Positions 43,901 to 53,122 of a stretch of 64,000 nt of DNA are shown in pieces; positions within the stretch are counted from its first letter, which is position 1, and each line of letters opens with the position of its first letter. The translations under genes and the position numbers were made by a program. The notes below the pieces were generated by a model. That model was not told the origin of the DNA, ran no database searches, and was given only the letters and a program-made list of their open reading frames with translations. This DNA comes from Bacteroidota bacterium (lineage in GTDB: Bacteria > Bacteroidota > Bacteroidia > Bacteroidales > Dysgonomonadaceae), in contig JAFADY010000050.1 in assembly GCA_023424395.1 (NCBI GenBank), forward strand, positions 1 to 64,000, written 5' to 3'.

Positions 43901-44121
43901 AGAAAATAACCATCAATTTAGGCAAGCAATACGGACGAGGAGAACAGTTTACCATTCAAGCCAACAACGCTTCCCGTTTGAATAAATATGTACAATCGGC
44001 CACATTGAACGGAAACCCGTTGAATAATTTTTCATTTCCCGCTTCGGAATTACTGAAAGGTGGAACGCTTGTGTTGGAAATGAGCAGCTCTCCGAATAAA
44101 AATTGGGGTAATCAAAAATGA
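40996..44121 (+). CDS. GH92 alpha-mannosidase fused to a lyase-type N-terminal beta domain
   Basis: A 1041-residue secreted protein. The signal peptide ends near TAYSQ. Residues about 24-200 (TIWSIGQKDNSADEFALAPG, FPYILPGPADQWAG, LEGS-like SIEGSWIIFDAISF) resemble the C-terminal carbohydrate-binding domain of rhamnogalacturonan lyases (PL4 type). The GH92 part starts near residue 300 (YVDTHMGTAHSRW). The motif DEDQGQMSAWFVMAAIGLFQ marks the GH92 catalytic region, and CDAFWNTFWNLNQLW replaces the family's more usual W-D-T-F-R-T block. GH92 enzymes are calcium-dependent exo-alpha-mannosidases; linkage specificity is unknown. Confidence 0.88.
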   Translation: MDLKQVLIEFFFFSIYISTAYSQTIWSIGQKDNSADEFALAPGKYRDFLKNDFGWENKSYIVGFSSPEKDFPYILPGPADQWAGTGTFSGIRTHVLNILFRMQEIPDKTNFNLIIDLLDTHSKIPPLLKVVVNNRPFYYKLPSGGTDASLDGDFAQAKNHTIEIPASNFIKEGENTISLTSIEGSWIIFDAISFISSKPIHLHPINKLFIRDISDSNYETVHPDAQPLLVDVEHLEGNSELIVKLDGKTIFSQRPETGRYIFEVPMPAVKDVIRSEYEILIDGKTYDNGYITRSPQPKITPTDYVDTHMGTAHSRWMIAPGPWMPFSMVKLSPDNQNSGWQAGYDPSFESIGTFSHIHEWTMAGLGIMPVNGMLKTRVGDQSSLNKDESGYRSAIDKATEETQLGYYRAHLTDYDIIAELTATDRCSFQRYTFPKDTDGRVMIDLKIPAEYGYDILKASLKKINDYKIEGFSKQLSKNVWSEDADQEYTIHFVIEFDRPIKNFGGWIDENIQYTNIIEADNPHRIGCFAEFDSKNKPVVQVRTGISFISIDGARLNLEKEITVPFDWNFDEVRQHNKNEWNKILSRIDIHSNDRREKMRFYTNMYRSYCRNTFSDIDGKWMDATNEVHQFTNSDDRALGCDAFWNTFWNLNQLWNLVTPEWSSRWVKSQLAMYDANGWLAKGPAGMKYIPVMVGEHEIPLIVSTYQMGIRDYDAEKAFEAIKKMQTTPAQKVGSGFAGNRDLLPYLKYKYVPADLGRFSNTLEYSFDDWSVSQMAKSLGKAADYEIFIDRGNWWKNAIDTVSGYARMRHSDGSWEKDFDPLKSGANHHYVEGNAWQLSHFVPQNVPELAKMIGKERFIERLQKGFEDSEIWRYNAPGDQYWDIPVVQGNQQSMHFAFLFNWVGESWQTQKWSRSILDRYYGYEASDAYLGDEDQGQMSAWFVMAAIGLFQTDGGVNAEPVYEIASPVFKKITINLGKQYGRGEQFTIQANNASRLNKYVQSATLNGNPLNNFSFPASELLKGGTLVLEMSSSPNKNWGNQK

Positions 44122-44159
44122 GATATAAATTTGTAAAACTAAAAATTTAAAATATAAAA

Positions 44160-46523
44160 ATGAAAAAACTGATTTTCTTAACCCTTGTTTTCGCAACCTT
44201 TTTAAATTGCGCATCCAATAAAACCGAAACACAAAATTCGGACGAAGATTTTACACAATACGTCAATCCCAATATAGGAACGGCACACAGCCGTTGGTTT
44301 TTTTACACGCCTGCGGCGTTGCCTTTCGGAATGGCCAAACTTGCGCCTTCTACCAATGGCTCATACGGTAACAAAGACGGCTGGGAAGCCGTAGGTTACG
44401 AGGACGGACATACTTCCATTGAAGGATTTGCGTGTTTTCACGAATTCCAAATAGGCGGCGTAATGTTGATGCCGGTAGTAGGCTCAGTAAGAACACAACC
44501 GGGAAGTCTTGATAATCCCGAAGAAGGCTATCGCTCCAAATTCGATAAAGATACCGAAACTGCTACCACTGGTTATTACAGCGTAACGCTAAAAGATTAC
44601 AATACGAAAGTAGAACTCACAGCAACCGAAAGAGTCGGCTATCAGCAATACACTTTCCCTGAAACCGACAGCGCTTATATTATTTTCGATATCGGGAACA
44701 GATTGGGCGAAAGCGGTGCAGCAAAAGACGCGCACATCCGTTTGGTAGATGACCAAACCATTGAAGGATTCGTGACAACCGCGCCGGAATACATCAAGAA
44801 ATACCAAAGTGGAGCCGATCTTACAATGTATTTCTATGCAAAACTGGATAAACCGGCGGAAGAGAGTCTCGTTTTTCTTCGTGGAGAAGCGCCCGAAACC
44901 GGAAACGAAATAAAAGGAGTGGGCAGCACAATGGCTGTAAGGTTCACTACGAAGGCAAACGAGGAAATTCTTGTGAAAATAGGTTTGTCCTATACTTCCA
45001 TCGATAATGCAAAATTGAATTATGAAACCGAAGCCGCCTCCAAAACCTTCGAGCAGGTGAAACAAACCGCACACGAAACTTGGAGAGAAAAACTCGGAAG
45101 AATAAGCGTTTCGGGCGGAACAAATGACGATAAAATTAAATTCTATACAGGCCTCTATCACGCTATTTTAGGCCGCGGACTGGCAAGCGATGTGAACGGC
45201 GCTTATCCGAAAAATGACGGAGGAATAGGACAAATTGAAACAGACGCACAAGGGCAACCTCTGCATAATCATTACAACACCGATGCTATCTGGGGCGGTT
45301 TCTGGAACCTCACACAATTATGGACGCTGGCATATCCCGAATATTTTTCGGATTGGATAAAAAGTCAATTATTGGTATATAAAGATGCGGGATGGTTGGG
45401 CGACGGTATTGCGGCAAGTAAGTACGTTTCCGGTGTGGCCACCAATTTTACAGGCTTGGCGATAGCTGCCGCACATAATTCGGGAATAAGGGATTTCGAT
45501 GTGAATCTTGGTTATGAAGCCGCACTAAAAAACGAAATTGAAAGTGAAGGCCGTATAGAAGGCGCCGGAAAAATGGATGTGGGATTGTTCGTAGATATGG
45601 GTTACGCGCCCTACGTTCCTGAAATTCAATGGACAACTACGCCCGAAGGCTCTATGTTCGGCACGTCCCACACATTGGAATACGCCTTTAGTTCTTTCGC
45701 CGTTTCGGAGTTTGCCAAAGCGATCGGAAAAGAAGAAGATCGTCAAAAATTGCTGCAGCTTTCCAAAGGATGGGAATTGATTTTCGATAAAGAAACAAAA
45801 CTGATGAGGCCAAGACTAAAAAACGGAGAATTTTTGGAACCGTTCGACCGGCTTGCCCCGTGGGTAGGGTTTCAGGAAGGGAATGCTGTTCAATACACGT
45901 TTTATGTGCCGCACGATATTGAAAAACTTATTCAGCAAGTGGGTAAAGATGAATTTAACACCCGCTTAGACAGCATTTTCATCCTCTCTCAACAAGATGT
46001 TTTTGGCGGAGGCAAAGAACTGAATGCTTTTTCGGGATTGCACGCGTTGTACAACCACGGAAATCAACCGAACCTGCACATTTCGTGGCTGTTTAATTTT
46101 TCCGGAAAACCCCACCTCACGCAAAAATGGACACGCGCCATTTGCGATGAATTTTACGGAACCGACGGTGTACACGGGTACGGATACGGACAAGACGAAG
46201 ACCAAGGGCAGTTAGGAGCGTGGTATGTAATGGCAGCGATGGGATTGTTTGATGTAAAAGGATTAACGGAAGAAAATCCGAAAATGCAGTTGGGAAGTCC
46301 GCTTTTCAACAGAATAGAGATCAAGCTTAATCCGGATTATTATCCCGGCAAAACCTTTGTGATTGAAACGGAAAACAACTCGAAAGAGAATAAATACGTT
46401 CAATCCGTATTGGTAAACGATACCAAACAAAGTTCGTTTTTCATTCCGTTCAATGAAATTGTAAACGGCGGAAAAGTAAAATTAACAATGGGCGCTGCTC
46501 CAAACGAAGAAATAAAGAATTAA
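44160..46523 (+). CDS. GH92 alpha-mannosidase lipoprotein
   Basis: A 787-residue lipoprotein (signal ending FLNCASN). The N-terminal beta-sandwich begins YVNPNIGTAHSRW, and the catalytic helical domain has QDEDQGQLGAWYVMAAMGLF and DAIWGGFWNLTQLWTL. It shares the divergent FWNL-type motif with the neighbouring GH92, so both belong to the same branch of the family. It removes alpha-linked mannose from the non-reducing end. It follows the larger GH92 after 38 bases and closes the array. Confidence 0.9.
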   Translation: MKKLIFLTLVFATFLNCASNKTETQNSDEDFTQYVNPNIGTAHSRWFFYTPAALPFGMAKLAPSTNGSYGNKDGWEAVGYEDGHTSIEGFACFHEFQIGGVMLMPVVGSVRTQPGSLDNPEEGYRSKFDKDTETATTGYYSVTLKDYNTKVELTATERVGYQQYTFPETDSAYIIFDIGNRLGESGAAKDAHIRLVDDQTIEGFVTTAPEYIKKYQSGADLTMYFYAKLDKPAEESLVFLRGEAPETGNEIKGVGSTMAVRFTTKANEEILVKIGLSYTSIDNAKLNYETEAASKTFEQVKQTAHETWREKLGRISVSGGTNDDKIKFYTGLYHAILGRGLASDVNGAYPKNDGGIGQIETDAQGQPLHNHYNTDAIWGGFWNLTQLWTLAYPEYFSDWIKSQLLVYKDAGWLGDGIAASKYVSGVATNFTGLAIAAAHNSGIRDFDVNLGYEAALKNEIESEGRIEGAGKMDVGLFVDMGYAPYVPEIQWTTTPEGSMFGTSHTLEYAFSSFAVSEFAKAIGKEEDRQKLLQLSKGWELIFDKETKLMRPRLKNGEFLEPFDRLAPWVGFQEGNAVQYTFYVPHDIEKLIQQVGKDEFNTRLDSIFILSQQDVFGGGKELNAFSGLHALYNHGNQPNLHISWLFNFSGKPHLTQKWTRAICDEFYGTDGVHGYGYGQDEDQGQLGAWYVMAAMGLFDVKGLTEENPKMQLGSPLFNRIEIKLNPDYYPGKTFVIETENNSKENKYVQSVLVNDTKQSSFFIPFNEIVNGGKVKLTMGAAPNEEIKN

Positions 46524-46533
46524 AATAACAATT

Positions 46534-47742
46534 TTACACCCGCCACCGCTTTATTCTTTCCACTGCTTCGCGGGTTTTTTCGTACGTATTGAAACCGGTA
46601 AGGCGAAAATATCCTTCGCCGTTAGCGCCGAAGCCTACTCCGGGAGTACCAACAATGTGGCATTCGTTCAGTAAGAGGTCGAAAAAGTGCCACGAATCGT
46701 TTGTGCCGGGACATTTAAACCACAGATATGGAGAGTTTACTCCTCCGAAAACCATCCAACTTTTCGATAAAAGCCCTTCGCGAATAATTGCAGCGTTCCG
46801 CATATAATAAGCTACTTGTTCACGAACCTGTTTTTGCCCTTCGGGCGAATAAACAGCTTCGGCGGCGCGTTGTACGATATACGGCGTGCCGTTGAATTTG
46901 GTGGATTGCCTGCGATTCCATAAACCGTGCAGCGATACTTCGCTCCCATCGGTGGCGTGCGTTTTCAGAGCTTTCGGAACAACAGTATAACTGCATCTCA
47001 AGCCGGTGAAACCGGCGTTCTTGGAAAAAGAGCGGAACTCAATAGCGCATTTATCGGCTCCCTTTATTTCGAAAACGCTGTGTGTAATGTCAGGTTCGGT
47101 TATAAACGCCTCGTATGCCGCATCGAAGAGGATTAAACTATTGTTATACAGCGCGTAATCTACCCATTTTTGCAATTGCGCCTTTGTCATTACTGTTCCG
47201 GTAGGATTATCGGGATAACAAAGATAGATGACGTCGATTTTCTCCTTCGGAAGTTCAGGAAGAAAGCCATTTTTTGCTGTGCAGGAAAGCAAGATCAGCC
47301 GATCGCTTTTTCCGGTTTGCATAATATTCGTATCCTGATAAACAGGGTAAACCGGATCAGCAAGTGCAACAGTATTTTTTGCACCCAAAATATCGAGGAT
47401 GTTTCCCGTGTCGCTTTTGGAACCGTCGCTCACGAAGATTTCGTCGGCTTGGATATTGATCCCTCGATGTTGAAAATCGATCTTTGCAATTTTTTCCCGA
47501 AGAAATTCGTAACCCTGTTCCGGGCCATAACCGCGAAAACTTTCTTTTGTGCTCATTTCGTCCACAGCAGAATGCAACGCATCAATTACGGCAGGAGTGA
47601 GTGGAAGTGTTACATCGCCAATTCCAAGGCGGATAATATCGGCATCGGGATGCGAAGCCGTGAACTCGTTTATTTTTTTGGAAATGGTGCTGAAAAGATA
47701 GCTTTCGCTGAGTTGAAGGTAATTTTCGTTTATTTTGAACAT
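46534..47742 (-). CDS. dapL: LL-diaminopimelate aminotransferase
   Basis: A PLP enzyme (402 residues) that makes LL-diaminopimelate from tetrahydrodipicolinate in one step, used for lysine and peptidoglycan. Fold-type I motifs are seen: PLP-binding SFSKNAGFTGLRCSY (Lys about residue 240) and CYPDNPTGTVM. The neighbouring dapF makes the next step. It converges with GH92 (10 bases between stops), and the dapF stop lies 11 bases upstream, so dapF and dapL form one operon. Confidence 0.93.
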   Translation of the reverse strand: MFKINENYLQLSESYLFSTISKKINEFTASHPDADIIRLGIGDVTLPLTPAVIDALHSAVDEMSTKESFRGYGPEQGYEFLREKIAKIDFQHRGINIQADEIFVSDGSKSDTGNILDILGAKNTVALADPVYPVYQDTNIMQTGKSDRLILLSCTAKNGFLPELPKEKIDVIYLCYPDNPTGTVMTKAQLQKWVDYALYNNSLILFDAAYEAFITEPDITHSVFEIKGADKCAIEFRSFSKNAGFTGLRCSYTVVPKALKTHATDGSEVSLHGLWNRRQSTKFNGTPYIVQRAAEAVYSPEGQKQVREQVAYYMRNAAIIREGLLSKSWMVFGGVNSPYLWFKCPGTNDSWHFFDLLLNECHIVGTPGVGFGANGEGYFRLTGFNTYEKTREAVERIKRWRV

Positions 47743-47753
47743 TCTGTCTGTTT

Positions 47754-48599
47754 TTACACATTTAGGAGTAATTTTCCCTCAAAAACAAATTGGGCTTCGC
47801 CCGTTTGATAAACCGCATTTTGCGTTCTGTCCCATTCCACTTCGAGATTTCCACCCCGAAGCTCAACTTTAACTTTTGTATCGCACAAACCATTGAGTAC
47901 CGCGGCTACGACCGAAGCGCAAGCGCCTGAACCGCAGGCAAGCGTTTCGCCGCTGCCGCGTTCCCAAACGCGCATTTTAAGCGTTTGACGATCAATAACC
48001 TGAATAAATTCGGTATTCACACGTTGAGGAAAAATGGGGTGGTTTTCAAATTTCGGGCCGATGGTTTCGATATCAAGTTGCTCCACATCGTCTATAAACG
48101 TTACCACGTGCGGATTTCCCATCGAAACGCACGTGATCGGGTAAATAATGCCGTCGATATTCAACGGTTCGTCGATGACTTCAGGGTTTTCGGAAATCAC
48201 GGGAATCAAATGCGATTCCGTTCTCGGTTCACCCATATTTACCCGAACGGTTTTTACGGTGTTGGAAACGGGATCAATATTTAATTGCAATACTTTTATC
48301 CCTGATTTTGTTTCCAACAAAACTTCGGTTTTACCGGTCAATCCTCTGTCGTACACGTATTTTCCTACACACCTTGAGGCATTTCCGCACATTTCGCCTT
48401 CGGTTCCATCTACATTAAACATCCGCATTGAAAAATCGCCCACATCCGAATCCCCGATAAGGATCAGTCCATCGCTGCCCACGCCGAAATGGCGGTCGCT
48501 CAATCTTCGGGAAAGTTCTTCGGGATTATCTATTTTTTCTTCGAAAAGGCTAATGTAAATATAATCGTTGCCTGTTCCGTGCATTTTTACGAATTTCAT
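47754..48599 (-). CDS. dapF: Diaminopimelate epimerase
   Basis: Converts LL- to meso-diaminopimelate (281 residues). The two active-site Cys are in EMCGNASRCVG (about residue 73) and ACGSGACASV (about 222). The N-terminus KFVKMHGTGNDYIYISLFE is typical. It precedes dapL on the same strand with 11 bases between, an operon of two consecutive pathway steps. Confidence 0.96.
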   Translation of the reverse strand: MKFVKMHGTGNDYIYISLFEEKIDNPEELSRRLSDRHFGVGSDGLILIGDSDVGDFSMRMFNVDGTEGEMCGNASRCVGKYVYDRGLTGKTEVLLETKSGIKVLQLNIDPVSNTVKTVRVNMGEPRTESHLIPVISENPEVIDEPLNIDGIIYPITCVSMGNPHVVTFIDDVEQLDIETIGPKFENHPIFPQRVNTEFIQVIDRQTLKMRVWERGSGETLACGSGACASVVAAVLNGLCDTKVKVELRGGNLEVEWDRTQNAVYQTGEAQFVFEGKLLLNV

Positions 48600-48612
48600 C
48601 TGTCTGTATCAT

Positions 48613-48656
48613 TAAAAAACACGCACGTGATTTCCGGTGAAATCAGGCACGTGTTT
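48613..48656 (-). terminator. Terminator after the ABC transporter operon
   Basis: Two-part stem of 6 and 7 bp with a four-base internal bulge (48618-48655); on the minus strand it is followed by a run of six T. It ends the ABC exporter transcript before dapF. Confidence 0.65.
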
Positions 48657-48756
48657 AAGATTATATTTTCACAAAAGACAAGCTACAATCCTTTTGCTTA
48701 CGTTTCAACAAAAATACATCATTTTATTGTTTTATCGGCAAAAGAGTAACGAGAAA

Positions 48757-50064
48757 TTACTTATACCTCACCCACTTTATCATCTCTTTAATCGACGGTT
48801 TTTTACCATACATCAAAATACCCACACGGTAAATCTTCGCTGCAAAAACAGAAATTAAAATAAATGTTCCGTAAAGCAACACGAGCGACAGCAATTTCTG
48901 CCACAACGGAATTCCGAACGGCAAACGCACCATCATCACAATGGGCGATGTAAACGGGATCAAAGAACCCCAAAATGCCAATGGCCCGTCGGGATTACTC
49001 ACGCTGTAAAAGCCGGCGAAAAAAGCGAACATTATAATTAGGGTTACGGGCATCATAAATTGTGTGGTGTCTTCTTCGCTGTCTACCGCCGAGGCGAACA
49101 TCGCGAAAATGGACGCGTACAAAATGTAGCCGCCCACAAAGAAAAGCAAGAAATACACCACGATTTCAAACCAATTTACGCTCATTACAGAACCCAAAAT
49201 GCCTTCTATATCAAAACTGCCCATTTCGGCGGGCATAGTGCCTGCTTGCTCGGGCGAAGCGATGAACACGGAAAGAGCCGTGAATAGCACAGCGGTTAAA
49301 ACGCCCCAAATGAGCAACTGCGTAATTCCCACCAAACCGATACCGGCGATTTTTCCGACTAACAATTTTACCGGTTTTACCGACGAGACCATCACTTCCA
49401 CCACGCGGCTTTTCTTTTCTTCCAACACAGCCTGCATCACCATATTGCCATACATCAGAATGAACATATAAATGAGTATGGTAAATACCATCCCGATGAT
49501 GGTGGCGATTTCGGTTGACGATTCAGATACGGTACCATCGCCGCCCCACTTCATTGTCTTTAATGAAACATTGGAACCCGATTCGATAATGGAGCGGACT
49601 TCGGAAATGGCGGCCGCATTTACGTTGCCTTGCTGCGACAACGCATCTAACCGCTGTTCCGTAACTTTTTCGTTCAACACACTTTCAATCATCGAACGGA
49701 GTTCCTGCGGCGTTTGCTTTTCCGAAAGAATGGTTACGGCATCTTTGTTTTTATTTAAATCGTCCGTAATTTGCAGAATGGCGAACAAATCCTTGCCTAA
49801 TTTCGATTGCTGTTCTTGTTTTTCAGCTTCGCCAATCACTTGAAACCGATACTGATCGGTAGATTCCAACAGCGGAGCATATATTCCCGTATTGTCGATT
49901 ACGGCGATGTTTTTTTCTCCGCTCTCGTTAAGCGTGGAAAGCCACAACGGAACAAACGACAATGCCACCATCAGCAACGGCATCAGCAGCGTCATAATAA
50001 TAAATGATTTTTTGCGGACGCGCGTTAGGTATTCGCGCTGTATAACCAATGATAATGTGATCAT
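48757..50064 (-). CDS. ABC transporter permease, NatB/ABC-2 type
   Basis: A 435-residue inner-membrane protein. One membrane helix is at the N-terminus (SFIIMTLLMPLLMVALSFVP) and about five at the C-terminus, with a large loop in between (about 50-190), as in NatB. NatAB pumps out sodium in Bacillus; related permeases export drugs or other molecules. The substrate here is unknown. The ATPase gene is just upstream with a 92-base gap, and the two must form one exporter. Confidence 0.87.
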   Translation of the reverse strand: MITLSLVIQREYLTRVRKKSFIIMTLLMPLLMVALSFVPLWLSTLNESGEKNIAVIDNTGIYAPLLESTDQYRFQVIGEAEKQEQQSKLGKDLFAILQITDDLNKNKDAVTILSEKQTPQELRSMIESVLNEKVTEQRLDALSQQGNVNAAAISEVRSIIESGSNVSLKTMKWGGDGTVSESSTEIATIIGMVFTILIYMFILMYGNMVMQAVLEEKKSRVVEVMVSSVKPVKLLVGKIAGIGLVGITQLLIWGVLTAVLFTALSVFIASPEQAGTMPAEMGSFDIEGILGSVMSVNWFEIVVYFLLFFVGGYILYASIFAMFASAVDSEEDTTQFMMPVTLIIMFAFFAGFYSVSNPDGPLAFWGSLIPFTSPIVMMVRLPFGIPLWQKLLSLVLLYGTFILISVFAAKIYRVGILMYGKKPSIKEMIKWVRYK

Positions 50065-50156
50065 AACATATATTTTAAATTTCGGATTTACGATTTACGA
50101 TTGATTGGGACGCATAATGGATGAACCCTAATCTCGAAACTCGTAAATTGGAGGCA

Positions 50157-51056
50157 TTATTTTGAAACTGTTTCAATAAAAATATCGTTCATTGTAGGAA
50201 GTTCTTCGTCATACGAAACCACATCGAAACGCTCGAAAAGGAGCTTGGCCAATTCGTTGTTTTCCATATCGGCCTGTTTTTTGATGCGTACATCCATAAA
50301 CTCGTGGTACGGAGTTTTGGAGAGTACTGCAAAGGCCGGATGCTCGAAATTAAAATCATCGGCAAGCAAGCGAAAACGAAAAATATCGGAACGATGCTCC
50401 TTGCGGATATCGAAAACCTTGCCCTGCAAAACCACTTCCGATTTGTTAATTAAGGCGATATTATCGCACAACGCCTCCACCGATTCCATATTGTGCGTGG
50501 AAAGAATGATGGTTTTGCCTTCGGCTTTCAAACGAAGCATTTCATTCTTTATAAGTTCGGCATTCACGGGATCAAAACCGCTGAACGGTTCGTCGAAAAT
50601 CAGCAAATCGGGGTTGTGGATAACGGTGGAAATAAACTGCACTTTTTGTTGCATCCCCTTGGACAGTTCTTCCACTTTTCGATTGTACCAACTCGAAATA
50701 TCGAAGCGTTTAAACCAAATCATCAGTTCGCGATATGCGTCGGCTTTAGATAACCCGCGTAATTGCGCCAAATACATCGCCTGTTCGCCGACTTTCATTT
50801 TTTTGTAGAGCCCGCGCTCTTCAGGCAGATACCCGATGTTGAATACATCATCGCTCTTGGAGGGGCGCCCATCGATGAAAACCTCGCCGCTGTCGGGCGC
50901 GGTAATACGCGTGATAATACGGATGAGCGTGGTTTTTCCCGCCCCGTTCGGCCCCAACAGGCCGAAGACCGTCCCTTTGGGAACGTCTATGCTTACCTTG
51001 TTTAATGCCAAGTGATTGGCATATTGTTTGGTTACGTTGGTGGTTTGTAAGTACAT
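50157..51056 (-). CDS. ABC transporter ATP-binding protein, NatA-like
   Basis: A 299-residue ATPase. Walker A is GLLGPNGAGKTT, signature VEELSKGMQQKVQFI, Walker B LLIFDEPFSGFD, and switch His in LSTHNME. A C-terminal extension of about 80 residues (FDIRKEHRSDIFRFRLL onward) is typical of the DrrA/NatA type. It drives the permease downstream. Confidence 0.92.
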   Translation of the reverse strand: MYLQTTNVTKQYANHLALNKVSIDVPKGTVFGLLGPNGAGKTTLIRIITRITAPDSGEVFIDGRPSKSDDVFNIGYLPEERGLYKKMKVGEQAMYLAQLRGLSKADAYRELMIWFKRFDISSWYNRKVEELSKGMQQKVQFISTVIHNPDLLIFDEPFSGFDPVNAELIKNEMLRLKAEGKTIILSTHNMESVEALCDNIALINKSEVVLQGKVFDIRKEHRSDIFRFRLLADDFNFEHPAFAVLSKTPYHEFMDVRIKKQADMENNELAKLLFERFDVVSYDEELPTMNDIFIETVSK

Positions 51057-51097
51057 TCAGTATATTTAAATTTGTTTTTGAAGCGGTCTGATGCTGA

Positions 51098-53122
51098 TTA
51101 AAATCTCAATATAATCCTCTCTCCCAAATCCTTAGATAAAACCTTTTTTATTTCCTGCAATTGTTTTAATTCGTGAATTAATTGGATGGATTTTTCAGCA
51201 TCGGCGGATTTCATCTCCATTTTTATTTCTTTTATTTTTTGCAATACATACGCGTTTTTCAGCTCCGTGGTGGCGCGAGGGACATAGGTTTTCAACATAT
51301 TTTGTTCGAGCAGGCGCGAGTTCTTGTCGTCGATGTCTTCGCCCAACGATTTTGAGTGGATCTTGCTCAACTGATATTTGTCGCTCATCAGATCCGACGC
51401 CAATTTATTAACCTTCGGGTCGTGATGGGAAAGAAAATAGCGTCCCGGGACAAAGTCTTCGCTTTCCGATTGCTTCACCGCTTCCTCAAACAGTTTTCTA
51501 TACAAAAGGTTGGAGAATAGAATGCCGTCTCTTTCCAAATCGTAACGAATAAAATCAATGACAGAGGGACCTTCTTCCACCAACACATCCTCTTCGATTA
51601 TTTTTTTGCCTTCGGCACGCTTTTGTTTTTCAAACTTCTGATAAACAGGGAGATTACCGTATCGAACAACATACCGAAGGATTTCGTATTCAAATTTATC
51701 GAACGGGTTTCTCGGCGAAGTTTTCTCAAAAGTCTGCTCCTGAATATCGATCAAAACCTGATCGGCCTGTGCATTCAAAACAGCTTTATCCGATTGTTCC
51801 TTTCGCTTTTCGTAATTCTTGATCCTGATTTTGTTCACCGCAGCAATCAATACTTCTTCGCGCGTAGTGAGCAACGTAGCCGTGTCCTGAATATATACGG
51901 AGCGCTTAATATTATCGGGGATGAGGGCGATGCTTTCCACAATGTTGGTGATCAGCCCTGCGCGCTTGATGGGGTCGTCTCCTGCCTCTTCGAGCAATAA
52001 TTGGGTTTTAAACCGGATGAAATCCTGTTCGTTGCTTTCGATGAACCGGTTGAAGTTTTCGGCGTTTTGTTTTTTCGCGAACGAATCGGGGTCTTCGCCC
52101 GACGGAAGCAGCACCACTTTCACGTTCATCCCGTCCTGCAACAGCAGGTCGATGCCACGCAAGGCGGCTTTAATGCCGGCCGCGTCACCGTCGTAGAGCA
52201 CTGTAATGTTCTCAGAAAACCGGTGGATCATTCGGATTTGCCCGTGCGTGAGCGCCGTTCCCGACGATGCCACCACGTTCTCGATTCCCGCCTGATGCAT
52301 GGAAATTACATCGGTATAACCTTCCACCAAAAAGCATTTATCCTGCTTCACGATGGCGCCTTTGGCGAAGAAAATACCGTACAGTTCGTTGCTTTTGGAA
52401 TAGATTTCACTTTCGGGCGAATTGACGTATTTGCCCACATTCTCCACCTTTTTGAGAATGCGGCCGCCAAAAGCCACCACTTTGCCCGACAGCGTATGTA
52501 CCGGAAAAATAACACGCCCGCGGAAACGATCTGTAAGCGGGCGGCCGTCTTCGCTGCCAAGCGAAAGTCCGGTTTTCAAGAGATATTCGCTTCGGTAACC
52601 CGCTTTTTGCGCTTCCTGCGAAAACGCGTCGCGTTGCTCCAAACTGTATCCGAGTTGAAATTTCTTCACAATATCGTCCCTGAAACCGCGCTCGCGAAAA
52701 TAGCTCAAGCCCACGGCTTTTCCTTCGGGGTTGGCGTGGAGTATTTTTACAAAATAATCGCGCGCGAACTCGTTCAGAATAAACATACTATCGCGGTCGC
52801 TTTGGGCTTGTTTCTCCTCGTTGGTAAGCTCTTTTTCTACTACCTCGATGTTGTACTTTTTAGCGAGGTATTTCAACGCTTCGTAATACGACAACTGCTC
52901 TTGCTTCATCACGAAATTTACGGGAGAGCCGCCCTCGCCGCAGGCGAAGCATTTACAGATGTTTTTTGCGGGAGAAACGTAAAACGATGGGGTTCGATCA
53001 TCGTGAAACGGACACAAACCCACATAGTTCACGCCGCGTTTGCGCAACGTAACAAAATCGGACACCACATCCACAATTTGGGCGGCATCCTGAATTTTCC
53101 CTATGGTGAGTTGATCGATCAT
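51098..53122 (-). CDS. dnaG: DNA primase
   Basis: Primase (674 residues from the start MIDQLTIGKIQDAAQIVDVV at 53122; a five-codon-earlier ATG is less typical). It synthesises RNA primers at the chromosomal fork. The zinc finger CPFHDDRTPSFYVSPAK with CKCFACG (about residues 36-64) leads the Toprim domain: Glu in FLVEGYTDVISMH and Asp in TVLYDGDAAGIKA. The C-terminal helicase-binding part is present. It is the host's own primase, unlike the small one in the mobile element. Confidence 0.97.
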   Translation of the reverse strand: MIDQLTIGKIQDAAQIVDVVSDFVTLRKRGVNYVGLCPFHDDRTPSFYVSPAKNICKCFACGEGGSPVNFVMKQEQLSYYEALKYLAKKYNIEVVEKELTNEEKQAQSDRDSMFILNEFARDYFVKILHANPEGKAVGLSYFRERGFRDDIVKKFQLGYSLEQRDAFSQEAQKAGYRSEYLLKTGLSLGSEDGRPLTDRFRGRVIFPVHTLSGKVVAFGGRILKKVENVGKYVNSPESEIYSKSNELYGIFFAKGAIVKQDKCFLVEGYTDVISMHQAGIENVVASSGTALTHGQIRMIHRFSENITVLYDGDAAGIKAALRGIDLLLQDGMNVKVVLLPSGEDPDSFAKKQNAENFNRFIESNEQDFIRFKTQLLLEEAGDDPIKRAGLITNIVESIALIPDNIKRSVYIQDTATLLTTREEVLIAAVNKIRIKNYEKRKEQSDKAVLNAQADQVLIDIQEQTFEKTSPRNPFDKFEYEILRYVVRYGNLPVYQKFEKQKRAEGKKIIEEDVLVEEGPSVIDFIRYDLERDGILFSNLLYRKLFEEAVKQSESEDFVPGRYFLSHHDPKVNKLASDLMSDKYQLSKIHSKSLGEDIDDKNSRLLEQNMLKTYVPRATTELKNAYVLQKIKEIKMEMKSADAEKSIQLIHELKQLQEIKKVLSKDLGERIILRF

